NCBI GenBank assembly: GCA_964621185.1
Contig: CAZULM010000009.1
Location: 90,453-154,452 of the forward strand
Direction of reading: 5' to 3'
Source of the DNA: M3007 sp964621185
Lineage (GTDB): Bacteria; Bacteroidota; Bacteroidia; Chitinophagales; Saprospiraceae
Length of the DNA stretch: 64,000 nucleotides
Notes under the pieces: model-generated
What the model saw: only the letters and a program-made list of their open reading frames with translations
Database searches by the model: none
Told to the model about the DNA's origin: nothing
Shown here: positions 1 through 8,727 of the stretch, one piece after another
Numbering within the stretch: position 1 is the first letter of the stretch
Layout: the number at the start of each line of letters is the position of its first letter
Position numbers and translations under genes: made by a program

Positions 1-1
1 A

Positions 2-544
2 CTGGTGGACATTGTTTCGAGCGACAACATGGGCGCCGACAACTTTGCCATATTCCCGGACGAAAGCACCCTGACCACCTCCTGGAACGGCGACAAGCAG
101 GCAGCGTTCACGCTAAAACTGCGCGCCCGCCGCGCAGGCGAGCTGAGCAAGATGCTTACCCTGTCGAGCCGGATCACCAAGGCAGAGGCTTACCGGTACG
201 TCAATGCCAACCAACAGGAAATAGAGCCCTTGTCCATCACGCTGCGCTTCAATGGCAAAAGCGGGTCGGTGCTCACCGGCGTAGGCTTCGAACTGTACCA
301 GAACCAGCCCAACCCGTTTGTCAGCCGCACCAGCATCGGTTTCCACTTGCCCGAAGCCACAACAGCGCACCTCACCGTGTACGACCAGGCGGGCCGCTTG
401 GTTTACTCCCAAAAAGGTGATTTCGCCAAAGGATACAACAGCTTCATGCTCGACAAGGCAATGGTGAACACCAGCGGCGTGCTGTTCTACACCGTGGAAA
501 CCAACACGGATTCGGCGACGAAGAAGATGGTGCAGGCGAAATAA
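2..544 (+). CDS. C-terminal part of a T9SS-secreted protein (5' end outside window)
   Basis: The reading frame is open from base 2, so this is the tail of a longer gene. The first ~90 residues resemble the cohesin-like segment of the gene starting at 1082: both keep an N-M-x-x-D-x-F-A-x-F-P pattern and an I-T-x-A-E-A-Y block. The last ~80 residues are a type A T9SS sorting domain, with the QPNPF entry motif, a 'GRLVYSQ' strand, a GVLFYTVE strand and a terminal KKMVQAK. The protein is therefore exported through the outer membrane and probably anchored at the cell surface. It is a tandem paralogue of the next gene. Nothing can be said about its N-terminal function. A hairpin terminator follows about 320 bases after the stop. 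Confidence 0.85.
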   Translation: MVDIVSSDNMGADNFAIFPDESTLTTSWNGDKQAAFTLKLRARRAGELSKMLTLSSRITKAEAYRYVNANQQEIEPLSITLRFNGKSGSVLTGVGFELYQNQPNPFVSRTSIGFHLPEATTAHLTVYDQAGRLVYSQKGDFAKGYNSFMLDKAMVNTSGVLFYTVETNTDSATKKMVQAK

Positions 545-659
545 GAAATAGTTGCTCTTTTCACTCACGGGCGTGGGCGCTTCGAAAAGTCGGGGCGCCC
601 GCACCAGCCCGACGCAAGGGAAGCACAAAGATTATCCCGACTGGATATGCCCAAGAGAA

Positions 660-765
660 TGTGTTTTGCGAAAATTTCAGCGGGCAAATCATTGACAATC
701 AATATAACACATCATAAAATCTTGCAAATCACTGGAGTCCTGGTGAAGTTTAATCCTTTAATCCG
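660..765. repeat. Phased ATC element, copy A
   Basis: ATC words begin at 688, 698, 711, 719, 728, 753 and 761, mostly 8-13 nt apart. The block AAATCTTGCAAATCACTGGA is shared with copy B at 41860-41935, and both are followed by a TCCTGGT word. It lies between two co-directional genes. Confidence 0.6.
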
Positions 766-866
766 AATACGGCGGACACACTACCACGACTATTGGCATA
801 AGACATCGTTGTAGGTATTCACTGTCTAGACACGCCGAATTTACTGGATTTAATCTCCTGAAAGGG

Positions 867-904
867 GCGGTCAGACGAGTCGCTCGTCTGGCCGCTTGCT
901 TTTT
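867..904 (+). terminator. Rho-independent terminator
   Basis: A 13-bp stem (GCGGTCAGACGAG with CTCGTCTGGCCGC, one G-T pair) with a 3-nt loop is followed by TTGCTTTTT. It probably ends the transcript of the first gene, although it is about 320 nt past the stop. The stem word GCGGTCAGACGA recurs in the repeat cluster near 55138. Confidence 0.7.
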
Positions 905-1081
905 CCTGCCATCGGTCCGCCAACATTTGTTTGAAAAACAAAGGTAAAACGCGCCTAATATATTCGTTTTTAGTTAATTGTGGCGTATAGTTTTTGACAA
1001 TTTAAAAACTATGCCCATTTTTACCACAAGTTCAATGAATAATTGGAACCGTTTTAATCGAAACACAAGACCGTCGTCATC

Positions 1082-4000
1082 ATGTTAAGCCTTACTCCCG
1101 GCAACAGCAAACGCCTGTTGCCACCGATTATGTTCCTTGTCGTTGTAGCCTGCTCCCAAGCCCAACCCATTGCTACAATTTCAACCAATGCCCCGCTCTG
1201 CGCCGGTGCGCCAGTTCTGGCCCTATATGAAACGGGGGGGGCTGCAGTTTCCTGGAATTGGAACGGGCCTAACGGATTTGTTTCCGCCGTACAAAGCCCG
1301 GTCATACCAAACCCCACCATTGCTGCTGCAGGGCTGTACAGCGTCACCGTGAGCGATGATGCCGGGAATACGGCAACTGCCTCCATTCAGGTAGCCATTC
1401 ACCAACCAAGCTCGCTCTCTTGCAACAATTCCGTTACCATTTCCATAGATGCGCTGGGGCAAGCCCTGGTGTCGCCCCAAACTGTGCTGCAAGGAAATTA
1501 CGATTACAGCTTTTATTCGACAAATGTCTTTGACAATCAAGGCATTGACATTGGCGCCCTGCTCGATTGCGGCAGGGTAGGGCAAGCCCTGACCTACCGC
1601 GTGACCGATATTTGCAGCGGGAATTATTGCTGGGGAACATTGAAGGTGGAGGACAAGCTTGCGCCAACCTTAGCCTGCAAAGACATTCTTTACGCCTGCG
1701 CCATTGCCGATTACTCGCCGCAATACCTCCTGAATGAATTGGACATAGCCGAAGGCTACCCTCAAATAAGCGACAACTGTGGATATTTCAACCTGGCCTA
1801 TGTCGACCAGTTCCACAACCTGCCCTGCGCCCTCCCAGCCAACGGTATTTCAATCTCCAGCGCCTGGATGCGCCGCGAGTGGTTCGCCACCGATGCCTCC
1901 GGGAACAGCGCCAACTGCGCACAGATCATTTACTTCGTCCGGAAACACCTGTCGGATTTGCACTGGCCTGCCGACACCACCATCAGTTGCGAAAAGCCGG
2001 CGGCCGACCCCGCGTTTACGGGTACACCATACATCACCGAGTATGCCCACAACTTTTCGCTGTACCCCAACAAGGCCTATTGCGAAATGAATGCCGGATA
2101 TTCCGACGAGATCATCGATGTCTGTGACGGCGCCAAAAAAATACTGCGCACCTGGACGGTGGCGGAAGACTGCCCCGAGAGCGGGCAGCCGTCCTTTTTG
2201 ATCCGTCAGCAAGTCATCAAAATAGTGGACAACAAAGGGCCGGTGTTCAAATGCCCCGCCCCGCTGACAGTGAGCATCGACCCGTTCACCTGTTGCAGCC
2301 CCGTCGATTTGCCCGACGTGATCGTCAAAGACACCTGTTCCCGCATCAACAGGATAGACGGCATCATCCAGACATTTGATGTGTGGACCAACGACTCCAC
2401 CGCTACCTATGCCATAACCGGCGCCCTTTCCAACTTCCCCAACAACAACCTTTGGCACTCCGACTCCCTGGGGGTTTATGGCCTCAGCCCTTGCCTGCCC
2501 CAGGGCACGCACACTGTCACTTACCGCGCCATCGACGACTGTGGGAATTCCAGCACCTGCTCCTTTTCCCTGACGGTGGAAGACAAGATACCCCCGGTCG
2601 CCGCTTGTGACGCCATCACCAAAGTCGCCCTGAACGTCCACGGCTTGGCGGAAGTTTTTGCGGAAACTTTCGACGACGGCTCCTACGACCACTGCTGTGA
2701 AACAACGTTCTATGCCCGGCGTATGTACGAGAGCTGTTTCGGAAGCGACGACTTCCAGCCCACGGTCTGGTTCTGCTGCAGCGATATTGGCGATACCATC
2801 CTGGTGGTTTTCCGGGCTTACGACTGCGCCGGCAACTACAACGACTGCATGGTTAAAGTGATCGTGGAAGACAAGGTCAAGCCGCAATGCATGCCCCCTG
2901 CGAACCTGACGGCCGATTGTGCTTTCTTCGACCCTACACTGGTTTCTTATGGCTTTGCCACAGCTACCGACAACTGTTGCTTAGATACCATCATCACTTG
3001 GGCAAACCTGAACCAGTTCGACACGGTGTGCAACCGTGGCACTATTATCAGGAACTTCAAAGCGATAGACTGCGCGGGAAACATGAGCCAATGCGCCCAA
3101 AAGATTGTAATTGAATACGAACAGTACTATTACCTCAAAATGCCCGACGACAAGATCGTGAACACCTGCAACGGCACGGGCAACTACGGCGAACCGACCA
3201 TCCATTTTGAGGACTGTGAGCTCATCGGGCTTTCTTATGAAGACGAAGTGTTCACCGTTGTGCCAGAAGGCTGTTACCGCATCGACCGACACTGGAAGAT
3301 CATCAACTGGTGCACCTACAACCCCAATGGGGGCTGTATCGCCATCCCCAACCCAGACATCAGCCAGACACGGCCTTTCGTGCTGCCAGGCCCGATCATC
3401 TCGCCCCTGGGTACCCCGCCGCCTTGGGCGCCTACCTATACATTCATCCTCCCCAGCGACTCTGCGGCAACGAATTACAGCATTTTTTGGGATCAAAATG
3501 CCAATTGCTACACCTATAAACAGATGATCCTGGTGTTCGACACCAAAGACCCCATCATCGAAAACTGCCCCAATGTGCCGGTAAAAGTTTGTGACCTCAC
3601 GGCCAACAACGCCTCCCTGTGGAACGCCGCCGCCTGGTGGGACGCCGCCACGTCCAAGCACGACCTCTGCGAAGCCCCTGCCAATTTGTCCCTCACCGCC
3701 TACGATGCCTGCACAGGCGCCAACGTCCGGTTCCGCTACCAGTTGTTCCTCGACATGGACAACAACGGCAGCATGGAAACCGTTGTCAGCAGCAACAACC
3801 CGCCGCCGCCAGGCATGGTGTACTACAACAACGCCTTCAACGCAAATTTCAACGGCGGCACGTTGCAGGAGTTTGATTCAAGGCCAGTACCTGCCAACCA
3901 GAAGTACAATTTCTCCATCCATGAAACCGTGGTGGGCAACAAGAGAACGGCTGCCCTGCAATGGAAAACCGCAGCACAATTGCCCAACCCCGGCAACCCT

Positions 4001-5671
4001 GCCGGCCTGCCCGGCATAATACCAGAGTTGCCACATGGCCGCCACAAGATAAAATGGCTGGTGGAAGATGGCTGCACCAACGAAAGCTTCTGCGAATATA
4101 TGATCGATGTGCGGGACTGCAAGCCGCCCACCGTCGTATGCACCAACGGCCTGAGTGGCACCATCACCGCCGCTGGCATGTTGCAGCTTTGGGCCAGCGA
4201 TTTCTTGCAGTACACCGACGACAACTGCACACCCAGCAACCTCTTGAAGCTCGGCATCCGCAGGTCGGGCACAGGCTCGGGCTTCCCCTTCGACGGCTCG
4301 GGCAACCCCGTGACCAGCCTCACCTTCGATTGTGCCGAAATAGGCAGCCAACCCGTGGAGCTGTGGTCGATGGACCTGGCCGGCAACGCCGATTACTGCG
4401 AGACTATTGTCGTGGTACAAGACAAAATGGGCATTTGCGGCGCCTCAGTTCAGGTTTCCGGCAAACTGACCACAGAAAAATCGAGCGGTGTTGAGGCTGC
4501 CGTGGTGGAGGTCACGGGCAGCAGCCTGTTCGCCCCGGCGTTCAGCTTCCTCCAGCAAAGCGACAGCAGCGGCAACTATTGGTTCCCCGCCATCCCGATG
4601 GCACAAAATGTCGCCCTGACTCCGACAAAAGAGGACAACCCGCTCAATGGCGTAACTACTTTCGACCTGGTTGAAATAACAAAGCATATCCTTGGGATCA
4701 AGCCCCTTGGTTCGCCCTACCAGATGATCGCCGCCGATGCCAACCGCTCAAACTCCATCACCACCTTCGATATCATCGAGCTCCGAAAGCTGATCCTGGG
4801 CGTTTACAGCAGCCTGCCCAACAACACCAGCTGGCGCTTTGTGGACAAAAGCTTCGAGTTTCCCAACCCTGCCAACCCTTTCCAAAGCAGTTTCCCGGAA
4901 AACCTGACCGCAGCCAGCCTGCAAGCCAGTCTGCAAGACGCTGATTTTGTGGCCGTGAAAGTCGGCGACATCAACAACACCGCTGTCGCAAACGCCAGTC
5001 AGGGTACAACGGACCGGTCGCGACAACAAGTTCCTGCCATGTTTTTGGCAGAAGGGTCGGGACAAGGTTATTATCAGGAAGGGGAACAGGTCAGTATAAA
5101 AATCCAGGCAATGGAGCCGCTGCTCGGGTTTCAGTTCACACTTCAGCTGCATGGCTTGGAATTGTTGGAAATCTTGCCGGGAGAGAACATGCGCAGCGAT
5201 TTTTTTGCGCATTTCCCGGAAAAGAGCGCCATCACGGTGGCTTGTGACGTAGGCAATGCCGCTGCCTTTACCCTGCGCTGCAAGGTCAGGCATAGTGGCA
5301 ACCTACGCCAGATGTTGTCTGTAAACAGCAGCATCACCAATGCTGAGGCGTACCCGATTGAAAACTTTGGGGAAATAAGGCCGGCCATGTTGCAATTCCC
5401 AGCGCCCGAGCAGTTCTTGCTGTACCTGCCCCAACCCAATCCGGTTTTGGACAAAGCAAGCCTCGGCTTTTATCTCCCTTTCGCCGCCGAAGCCAGCTTG
5501 AAGCTGCTGGACGGCAATGGACAGCTTTTGTTGGAAGAGAAAAAAAACTTTCCAGCGGGCGCCAATGCTTTTGAGCTCGACTTTCAAGGCAGCGCACCAA
5601 GTGGCCTTTTGTTTTACAAAATCGAATCGGCGGCAGGTACAGGGGCTGGGAAGATAATCCGGGCGCCTTAA
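1082..5671 (+). CDS. Giant T9SS-secreted protein with HYR/Ig-like, dockerin-like and cohesin-like segments
   Basis: This 1529-aa protein starts with a signal peptide (hydrophobic 'PPIMFLVVVACSQAQ'). An Ig-like domain lies at about 30-107, followed by a long cysteine-rich array. In the array a linker of the type V-E-D-K-x-x-P-x-x-x-C recurs (near 190, 500 and 600, with variants near 380, 820 and 1015), typical of HYR-type adhesion repeats. At about 1180-1240 there are two dockerin type I-like half-repeats: TTFDLVEITKHILG and ADANRSNSITTFDIIELRK. Residues ~1320-1420 look cohesin-like. The last ~90 residues are a type A T9SS sorting domain (QPNPV, GLLFYKIES). The likely role is surface adhesion or assembly; no catalytic motif is visible. 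The upstream gene is a paralogue. The ATG at 1082 is chosen because it gives a complete signal peptide. Confidence 0.88.
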   Translation: MLSLTPGNSKRLLPPIMFLVVVACSQAQPIATISTNAPLCAGAPVLALYETGGAAVSWNWNGPNGFVSAVQSPVIPNPTIAAAGLYSVTVSDDAGNTATASIQVAIHQPSSLSCNNSVTISIDALGQALVSPQTVLQGNYDYSFYSTNVFDNQGIDIGALLDCGRVGQALTYRVTDICSGNYCWGTLKVEDKLAPTLACKDILYACAIADYSPQYLLNELDIAEGYPQISDNCGYFNLAYVDQFHNLPCALPANGISISSAWMRREWFATDASGNSANCAQIIYFVRKHLSDLHWPADTTISCEKPAADPAFTGTPYITEYAHNFSLYPNKAYCEMNAGYSDEIIDVCDGAKKILRTWTVAEDCPESGQPSFLIRQQVIKIVDNKGPVFKCPAPLTVSIDPFTCCSPVDLPDVIVKDTCSRINRIDGIIQTFDVWTNDSTATYAITGALSNFPNNNLWHSDSLGVYGLSPCLPQGTHTVTYRAIDDCGNSSTCSFSLTVEDKIPPVAACDAITKVALNVHGLAEVFAETFDDGSYDHCCETTFYARRMYESCFGSDDFQPTVWFCCSDIGDTILVVFRAYDCAGNYNDCMVKVIVEDKVKPQCMPPANLTADCAFFDPTLVSYGFATATDNCCLDTIITWANLNQFDTVCNRGTIIRNFKAIDCAGNMSQCAQKIVIEYEQYYYLKMPDDKIVNTCNGTGNYGEPTIHFEDCELIGLSYEDEVFTVVPEGCYRIDRHWKIINWCTYNPNGGCIAIPNPDISQTRPFVLPGPIISPLGTPPPWAPTYTFILPSDSAATNYSIFWDQNANCYTYKQMILVFDTKDPIIENCPNVPVKVCDLTANNASLWNAAAWWDAATSKHDLCEAPANLSLTAYDACTGANVRFRYQLFLDMDNNGSMETVVSSNNPPPPGMVYYNNAFNANFNGGTLQEFDSRPVPANQKYNFSIHETVVGNKRTAALQWKTAAQLPNPGNPAGLPGIIPELPHGRHKIKWLVEDGCTNESFCEYMIDVRDCKPPTVVCTNGLSGTITAAGMLQLWASDFLQYTDDNCTPSNLLKLGIRRSGTGSGFPFDGSGNPVTSLTFDCAEIGSQPVELWSMDLAGNADYCETIVVVQDKMGICGASVQVSGKLTTEKSSGVEAAVVEVTGSSLFAPAFSFLQQSDSSGNYWFPAIPMAQNVALTPTKEDNPLNGVTTFDLVEITKHILGIKPLGSPYQMIAADANRSNSITTFDIIELRKLILGVYSSLPNNTSWRFVDKSFEFPNPANPFQSSFPENLTAASLQASLQDADFVAVKVGDINNTAVANASQGTTDRSRQQVPAMFLAEGSGQGYYQEGEQVSIKIQAMEPLLGFQFTLQLHGLELLEILPGENMRSDFFAHFPEKSAITVACDVGNAAAFTLRCKVRHSGNLRQMLSVNSSITNAEAYPIENFGEIRPAMLQFPAPEQFLLYLPQPNPVLDKASLGFYLPFAAEASLKLLDGNGQLLLEEKKNFPAGANAFELDFQGSAPSGLLFYKIESAAGTGAGKIIRAP

Positions 5672-5724
5672 GCTCGATAAAAAGGAATTCGGGGATTTTT
5701 AGGGGTGCTTTTCTTCAAGTTTTG

Positions 5725-5732
5725 TAACTTTG
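5725..5732 (+). promoter_or_regulatory. -7 promoter element of the BON-LysM gene
   Basis: TAACTTTG matches TAnnTTTG exactly and lies about 90 nt before the ATG at 5823. No good -33 TTTG is present at the expected spacing, so only the -7 half is supported. Confidence 0.4.
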
Positions 5733-5822
5733 GCCTGCAAAACGTGTGACCTTTTTTGACGGATACCGTCAGAAACACGTTCATTAACCATTTTTACTTC
5801 ACTCTAATTTTTCAAAAAAAAC

Positions 5823-6206
5823 ATGGCATTAAAAGACAAATATGCAAGCGTGCTTGCACTCGGCGAGAAACTGGGCGTTCGTGACGGCAAGGTAGAAGAA
5901 GGCGCCGACGGTGTCCTGCGCGTGTGGGGCCGCGTGAGCTTCAACTACGAGAAAGACCAACTCTGGGACGCTATCAAAGCTGCCGGCGGTTCAAACCCAA
6001 GCGATATTGCCGCCGACATCCAGGTGGACAACCCCTCTTTCTATACCAAGCACACCGTCGTGAAAGGCGAGAGCCTCAGCAAGATCGCCAAGCACTACTA
6101 CGACGACATGATGAAATACAAACTGATATTCGATGCCAACCGCGACCAGCTTGACAACCCCGACGTGATCGAAGTTGGCCAGGTATTGACCATCCCGAAC
6201 CTGTAA
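5823..6206 (+). CDS. BON-LysM domain protein (Kbp/YgaU-like)
   Basis: This 127-aa protein has no signal peptide and is probably cytoplasmic. Residues ~25-70 form a BON-like segment (GVLRVWGRVSF), and ~77-127 form a LysM domain (HTVVKGESLSKIAKHYY ... NPDVIEVGQVLTIPNL). This architecture and size match E. coli Kbp (YgaU), a small BON-LysM protein that binds potassium. By homology it may sense or buffer K+ rather than bind peptidoglycan, but the substrate cannot be read from the sequence. It has its own -7 element upstream and a strong terminator directly downstream, so it is probably monocistronic. Confidence 0.85.
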   Translation: MALKDKYASVLALGEKLGVRDGKVEEGADGVLRVWGRVSFNYEKDQLWDAIKAAGGSNPSDIAADIQVDNPSFYTKHTVVKGESLSKIAKHYYDDMMKYKLIFDANRDQLDNPDVIEVGQVLTIPNL

Positions 6207-6232
6207 GATTTTTGCAGCCTAACCATGAATTG

Positions 6233-6270
6233 ACGGCTGTCTCTTTCCTGAGGCAGCCGTTTTTGTTTTT
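6233..6270 (+). terminator. Rho-independent terminator after the LysM gene
   Basis: A 10-bp stem (ACGGCTGTCT with AGGCAGCCGT, one G-T pair) and an 8-nt loop are followed by TTTTTGTTTTT, 27 nt after the stop codon. Confidence 0.85.
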
Positions 6271-6278
6271 GGTTTTCC

Positions 6279-6286
6279 TACCTTTG
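6279..6286 (+). promoter_or_regulatory. -7 promoter element of the transketolase operon
   Basis: TACCTTTG lies about 56 nt before the ATG at 6342 and just after the LysM terminator. The only TTTG nearby (6262-6265) is spaced too closely to be a normal -33 element. Confidence 0.45.
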
Positions 6287-6341
6287 CCCCGCATGCCAGC
6301 CTTCGGCATCCGTTCACCTTTACATCACCTCTTATTTTTTC

Positions 6342-7193
6342 ATGGCTGATATCGCCCAATTGAAAGAACTCGCCGCGCAAGTGCGTCGCGACATCGTGCG
6401 CATGGTGTTCAACTGCCAGAGCGGCCACCCCGGCGGCTCGCTCGGCTGTACCGAATTCTTTGTCGCGCTTTACGGCAACGTGCTGAAGCACAAGCCCAAG
6501 CCCTTCAAGATGGAAGGGAAAGGCCAGGATATGTTTTTCCTCTCCAATGGCCATATCTCGCCCGTTTGGTATTCCGTGCTGGCCCGCAACGGCTACTTCG
6601 ACGTGAAAGAGCTCGCTACTTTCCGAAAAATCAACTCCCGACTGCAAGGCCACCCCGCCACCCACGAGGGCCTGCCCGGTGTCCGGGTGGCCAGCGGCTC
6701 GCTGGGGCAGGGCATCTCGGTCGCCATTGGTGCCGCGCTCGCCAAGCGCCTCGACGCCGACCAGCGCTGGGTATTCTGCCTCACCGGCGACGGCGAGCTG
6801 AACGAAGGCCAAAACTGGGAAGCAATCATGTTTGCCGCACACCACAAAGTCGATAACCTGATCGTTACCGTGGATTGGAACGGCCAACAGATTGACGGCG
6901 CTACCGACCATGTGATGAGCCTGGGCAACCTGCCCGCCAAATGGAAAGCATTCGGCTGGGATGTGCTGATCCTGGAAAAAGGCAATGACCTGGAAGCCGT
7001 CATCGCCATGCTGCGCAAAGCCAAGCGCCGCTGCGGAAAGGGGAAACCCGTGGTCGTACTGATGAAAACCGAGATGGGCCATGGGGTCGATTTTATGGCG
7101 GGCACCCACGAATGGCACGGGAAACCGCCGAACCAGGAGCAGTTCGAGCGCGCTATGGCGCAGCTACCGGAAACGGCGCTTGGGGATTTTTGA
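6342..7193 (+). CDS. Transketolase, N-terminal subunit
   Basis: This 283-aa protein carries the thiamine-diphosphate-binding half of transketolase. Visible features are the substrate histidine region SGHPGGSLG (residues ~27-35), the HPA block after the 'KINSRLQG' segment, and the diphosphate/Mg2+ motif GDGELNEGQNWEA near residue 148. The enzyme moves two-carbon units between sugar phosphates in the non-oxidative pentose phosphate pathway. The C-terminal half is encoded separately 38 nt downstream, so two subunits must assemble. Split transketolases are common in Bacteroidota and other phyla; there is no sign of a frameshift, since each half has its own start and complete domain borders. Confidence 0.95.
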   Translation: MADIAQLKELAAQVRRDIVRMVFNCQSGHPGGSLGCTEFFVALYGNVLKHKPKPFKMEGKGQDMFFLSNGHISPVWYSVLARNGYFDVKELATFRKINSRLQGHPATHEGLPGVRVASGSLGQGISVAIGAALAKRLDADQRWVFCLTGDGELNEGQNWEAIMFAAHHKVDNLIVTVDWNGQQIDGATDHVMSLGNLPAKWKAFGWDVLILEKGNDLEAVIAMLRKAKRRCGKGKPVVVLMKTEMGHGVDFMAGTHEWHGKPPNQEQFERAMAQLPETALGDF

Positions 7194-7231
7194 CAATTCC
7201 CCCTTTTCAATCACCATCACTTCGATAAGCA

Positions 7232-8188
7232 ATGAATATCAACGATATACAATCAACCGGAAAAAAATCCACCCGCGAAGGATTCGGCCAGGGCCTGCTC
7301 GAAGCAGGCCGCCAAAACCCCGACATCGTGGGCCTCACTGCCGACCTGCTCGGCTCCTTGCAAATGCAGCACTTCCTGAAAGAATTCCCGGAGCGCTTTT
7401 TCCAGGTCGGCATCGCAGAGGCCAACATGATGGGCATCGCGGCCGGACTGGCCACTGCCGGTAAGATACCTTTCACGGGCACATTTGCCAACTTCTCTAC
7501 CGGGAGGGTGTACGACCAGATACGCCAAAGCATCGCCTATTCCCATAAGAATGTAAAAATATGCGCCTCCCACGCCGGCCTCACCCTCGGCGAAGACGGC
7601 GCCACCCACCAGATACTGGAAGACATGGGCATGATGCGCATGTTGCCCGGCATGACGGTCATCAACCCCTGCGACTACGAGCAGACGCGTGCGGCCACCT
7701 TAGCCATCGCCGAACACCACGGCCCGGTGTACCTGCGCTTCGGGCGGCCTTCCTGGCCCATGTTCACCGAAGGGAAAAAATTCAAGATCGGGAAAGCCCT
7801 GCACTTAGCCTCCGGGAAGGACGTGAGCATATTTGCCACAGGCCACTTAGTCTGGACGGCCATAGAGGCTGCCAAAGAACTGGCCGCACAAGGGATTTCC
7901 TGCGAACTGATCAACATCCACACCATCAAGCCGCTCGACGAAGAGGCCATCCTCGACTCGGTGAGCAAAACCCGCGCCGTGGTGGTCGCCGAAGAGCATC
8001 AGCGCAACGGCGGCCTGGGCGATGCCATCGCCAACCTGTTGGCGCACAAGCTCCCGGTGCCCATGGAATACGTGGGCGTGAACGACTCCTTCGGCGAAAG
8101 CGGTACTCCGGAGCAGCTGCTCGACAAGTACGGGCTGGGGAAAAAGGATGTGCTGTGGGCGGTGAAGGATGTGCTGGAGCGCAAGTAG
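7232..8188 (+). CDS. Transketolase, C-terminal subunit
   Basis: This 318-aa protein holds the pyrimidine-binding and C-terminal transketolase domains. Characteristic segments are the catalytic-glutamate strand 'FFQVGIAEANMMGIAAGLA' (residues ~50-70), the HAGLTLGEDGATHQ block (~113-126), and the C-terminal FATGHLVW / AEEHQRNGGLG segments. It forms the active enzyme with the product of the preceding gene; the 38-nt gap implies one operon. The same two-domain half occurs in DXP synthase and 2-oxo acid dehydrogenase E1-beta, but the partner gene settles the call. A short palindrome that may end transcription lies immediately after the stop. Confidence 0.95.
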   Translation: MNINDIQSTGKKSTREGFGQGLLEAGRQNPDIVGLTADLLGSLQMQHFLKEFPERFFQVGIAEANMMGIAAGLATAGKIPFTGTFANFSTGRVYDQIRQSIAYSHKNVKICASHAGLTLGEDGATHQILEDMGMMRMLPGMTVINPCDYEQTRAATLAIAEHHGPVYLRFGRPSWPMFTEGKKFKIGKALHLASGKDVSIFATGHLVWTAIEAAKELAAQGISCELINIHTIKPLDEEAILDSVSKTRAVVVAEEHQRNGGLGDAIANLLAHKLPVPMEYVGVNDSFGESGTPEQLLDKYGLGKKDVLWAVKDVLERK

Positions 8189-8207
8189 CGCCAACTTTCA
8201 GTTGGCG
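8189..8207. terminator. Bidirectional hairpin between convergent genes
   Basis: The palindrome CGCCAACT-TTC-AGTTGGCG (8-bp stem) exactly fills the 19 nt between two convergent stop codons. A nearly identical hairpin follows pyrB at 49738-49756. There is no strong T-tract, so termination is likely but not certain. Confidence 0.55.
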
Positions 8208-8687
8208 TTACTTAAGTTGCAGTGCCTGCCCCGATTCGCCCCAATAGTTCAAGCCCTTCTGCAAGTGGTAAATGCGGAAAAAGCCCTGGCGTTTCATTTC
8301 TTCGGCAACTTCCATGCTCTTTTCGCCTGTTTGGCAATACACCGCGTATTCCTGGTTGCGGCCCATGGCCAACAGGCGCTTCATAAAGTCTTTTTCGTAG
8401 GCGTCCATCGAAACGGAGCGCCATACATGGCCTTTTTTGTAATCGGCTTCCGGCCTCAAATCAAGGATCGGCATGTTGGGCTTCACTTTCAGCACGGCGG
8501 CGAAGTCTTTGGCGTTGATGGAAACCAGGACGGTATCGGTAAAAGTATAGGCGTAGCCCGAATCGCCAGAAGAGTCTCTTGTGACGGCATCTTGTGGCCC
8601 GTAGTCCATCCAACTGTTGTCGTTGTTGGCGGGCTTGTTTTTGCAGGAAAAAATGGCAAGCAGCAATAAAAGTGTGAGGAAACGCAT
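8208..8687 (-). CDS. Rhodanese-domain lipoprotein
   Basis: This 159-aa protein starts with a lipoprotein signal (MRFLTLLLLLAIFSCKN; lipid cysteine C15), so it is exported and lipid-anchored. Residues ~55-159 are a rhodanese fold: 'ILDLRPEADYKKGHV' (the LDxR/GH entry) and the active-site loop YCQTGEKS with C118 as the sulfur-accepting cysteine. The natural substrate of such periplasmic rhodaneses is unknown; sulfur transfer or redox sensing is an inference. The start at 8687 is preferred over a TTG-type extension because it gives a clean lipobox. A -7 TACCTTTG at 8710-8703 (minus strand) lies 16 nt ahead, and phased element C lies just upstream of that. Confidence 0.87.
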   Translation of the reverse strand: MRFLTLLLLLAIFSCKNKPANNDNSWMDYGPQDAVTRDSSGDSGYAYTFTDTVLVSINAKDFAAVLKVKPNMPILDLRPEADYKKGHVWRSVSMDAYEKDFMKRLLAMGRNQEYAVYCQTGEKSMEVAEEMKRQGFFRIYHLQKGLNYWGESGQALQLK

Positions 8688-8702
8688 AATGTAATTTTTC
8701 CG

Positions 8703-8710
8703 CAAAGGTA
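8703..8710 (-). promoter_or_regulatory. -7 promoter element of the rhodanese lipoprotein gene
   Basis: On the minus strand this reads TACCTTTG, 16 nt before the ATG. No -33 TTTG is visible at 19-21 nt; the phased repeat starts at about that point. Confidence 0.45.
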
Positions 8711-8727
8711 TCAACCTTGCGCCGCAT

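Larger units (their letters stand above)
545..1081. other. Intergenic gap with phased repeat, terminator and hairpin
   Basis: There is no convincing gene in these 537 bases. They contain a phased ATC element (about 660-765), a strong hairpin with a T-tract (867-904), and an AT-rich inverted repeat (987-1012) with 9-bp perfect arms (ATAGTTTTT / AAAAACTAT) and an 8-nt loop, 70 nt before the next start codon. The last could be an mRNA leader hairpin or an operator. A clean -33/-7 promoter pair was not found here. Confidence 0.6.

Noticed and set aside
6342..8188. Frameshifted single transketolase gene
   Set aside because: Each half has its own start codon and complete domain borders, with a 38-nt gap; split transketolases are known.
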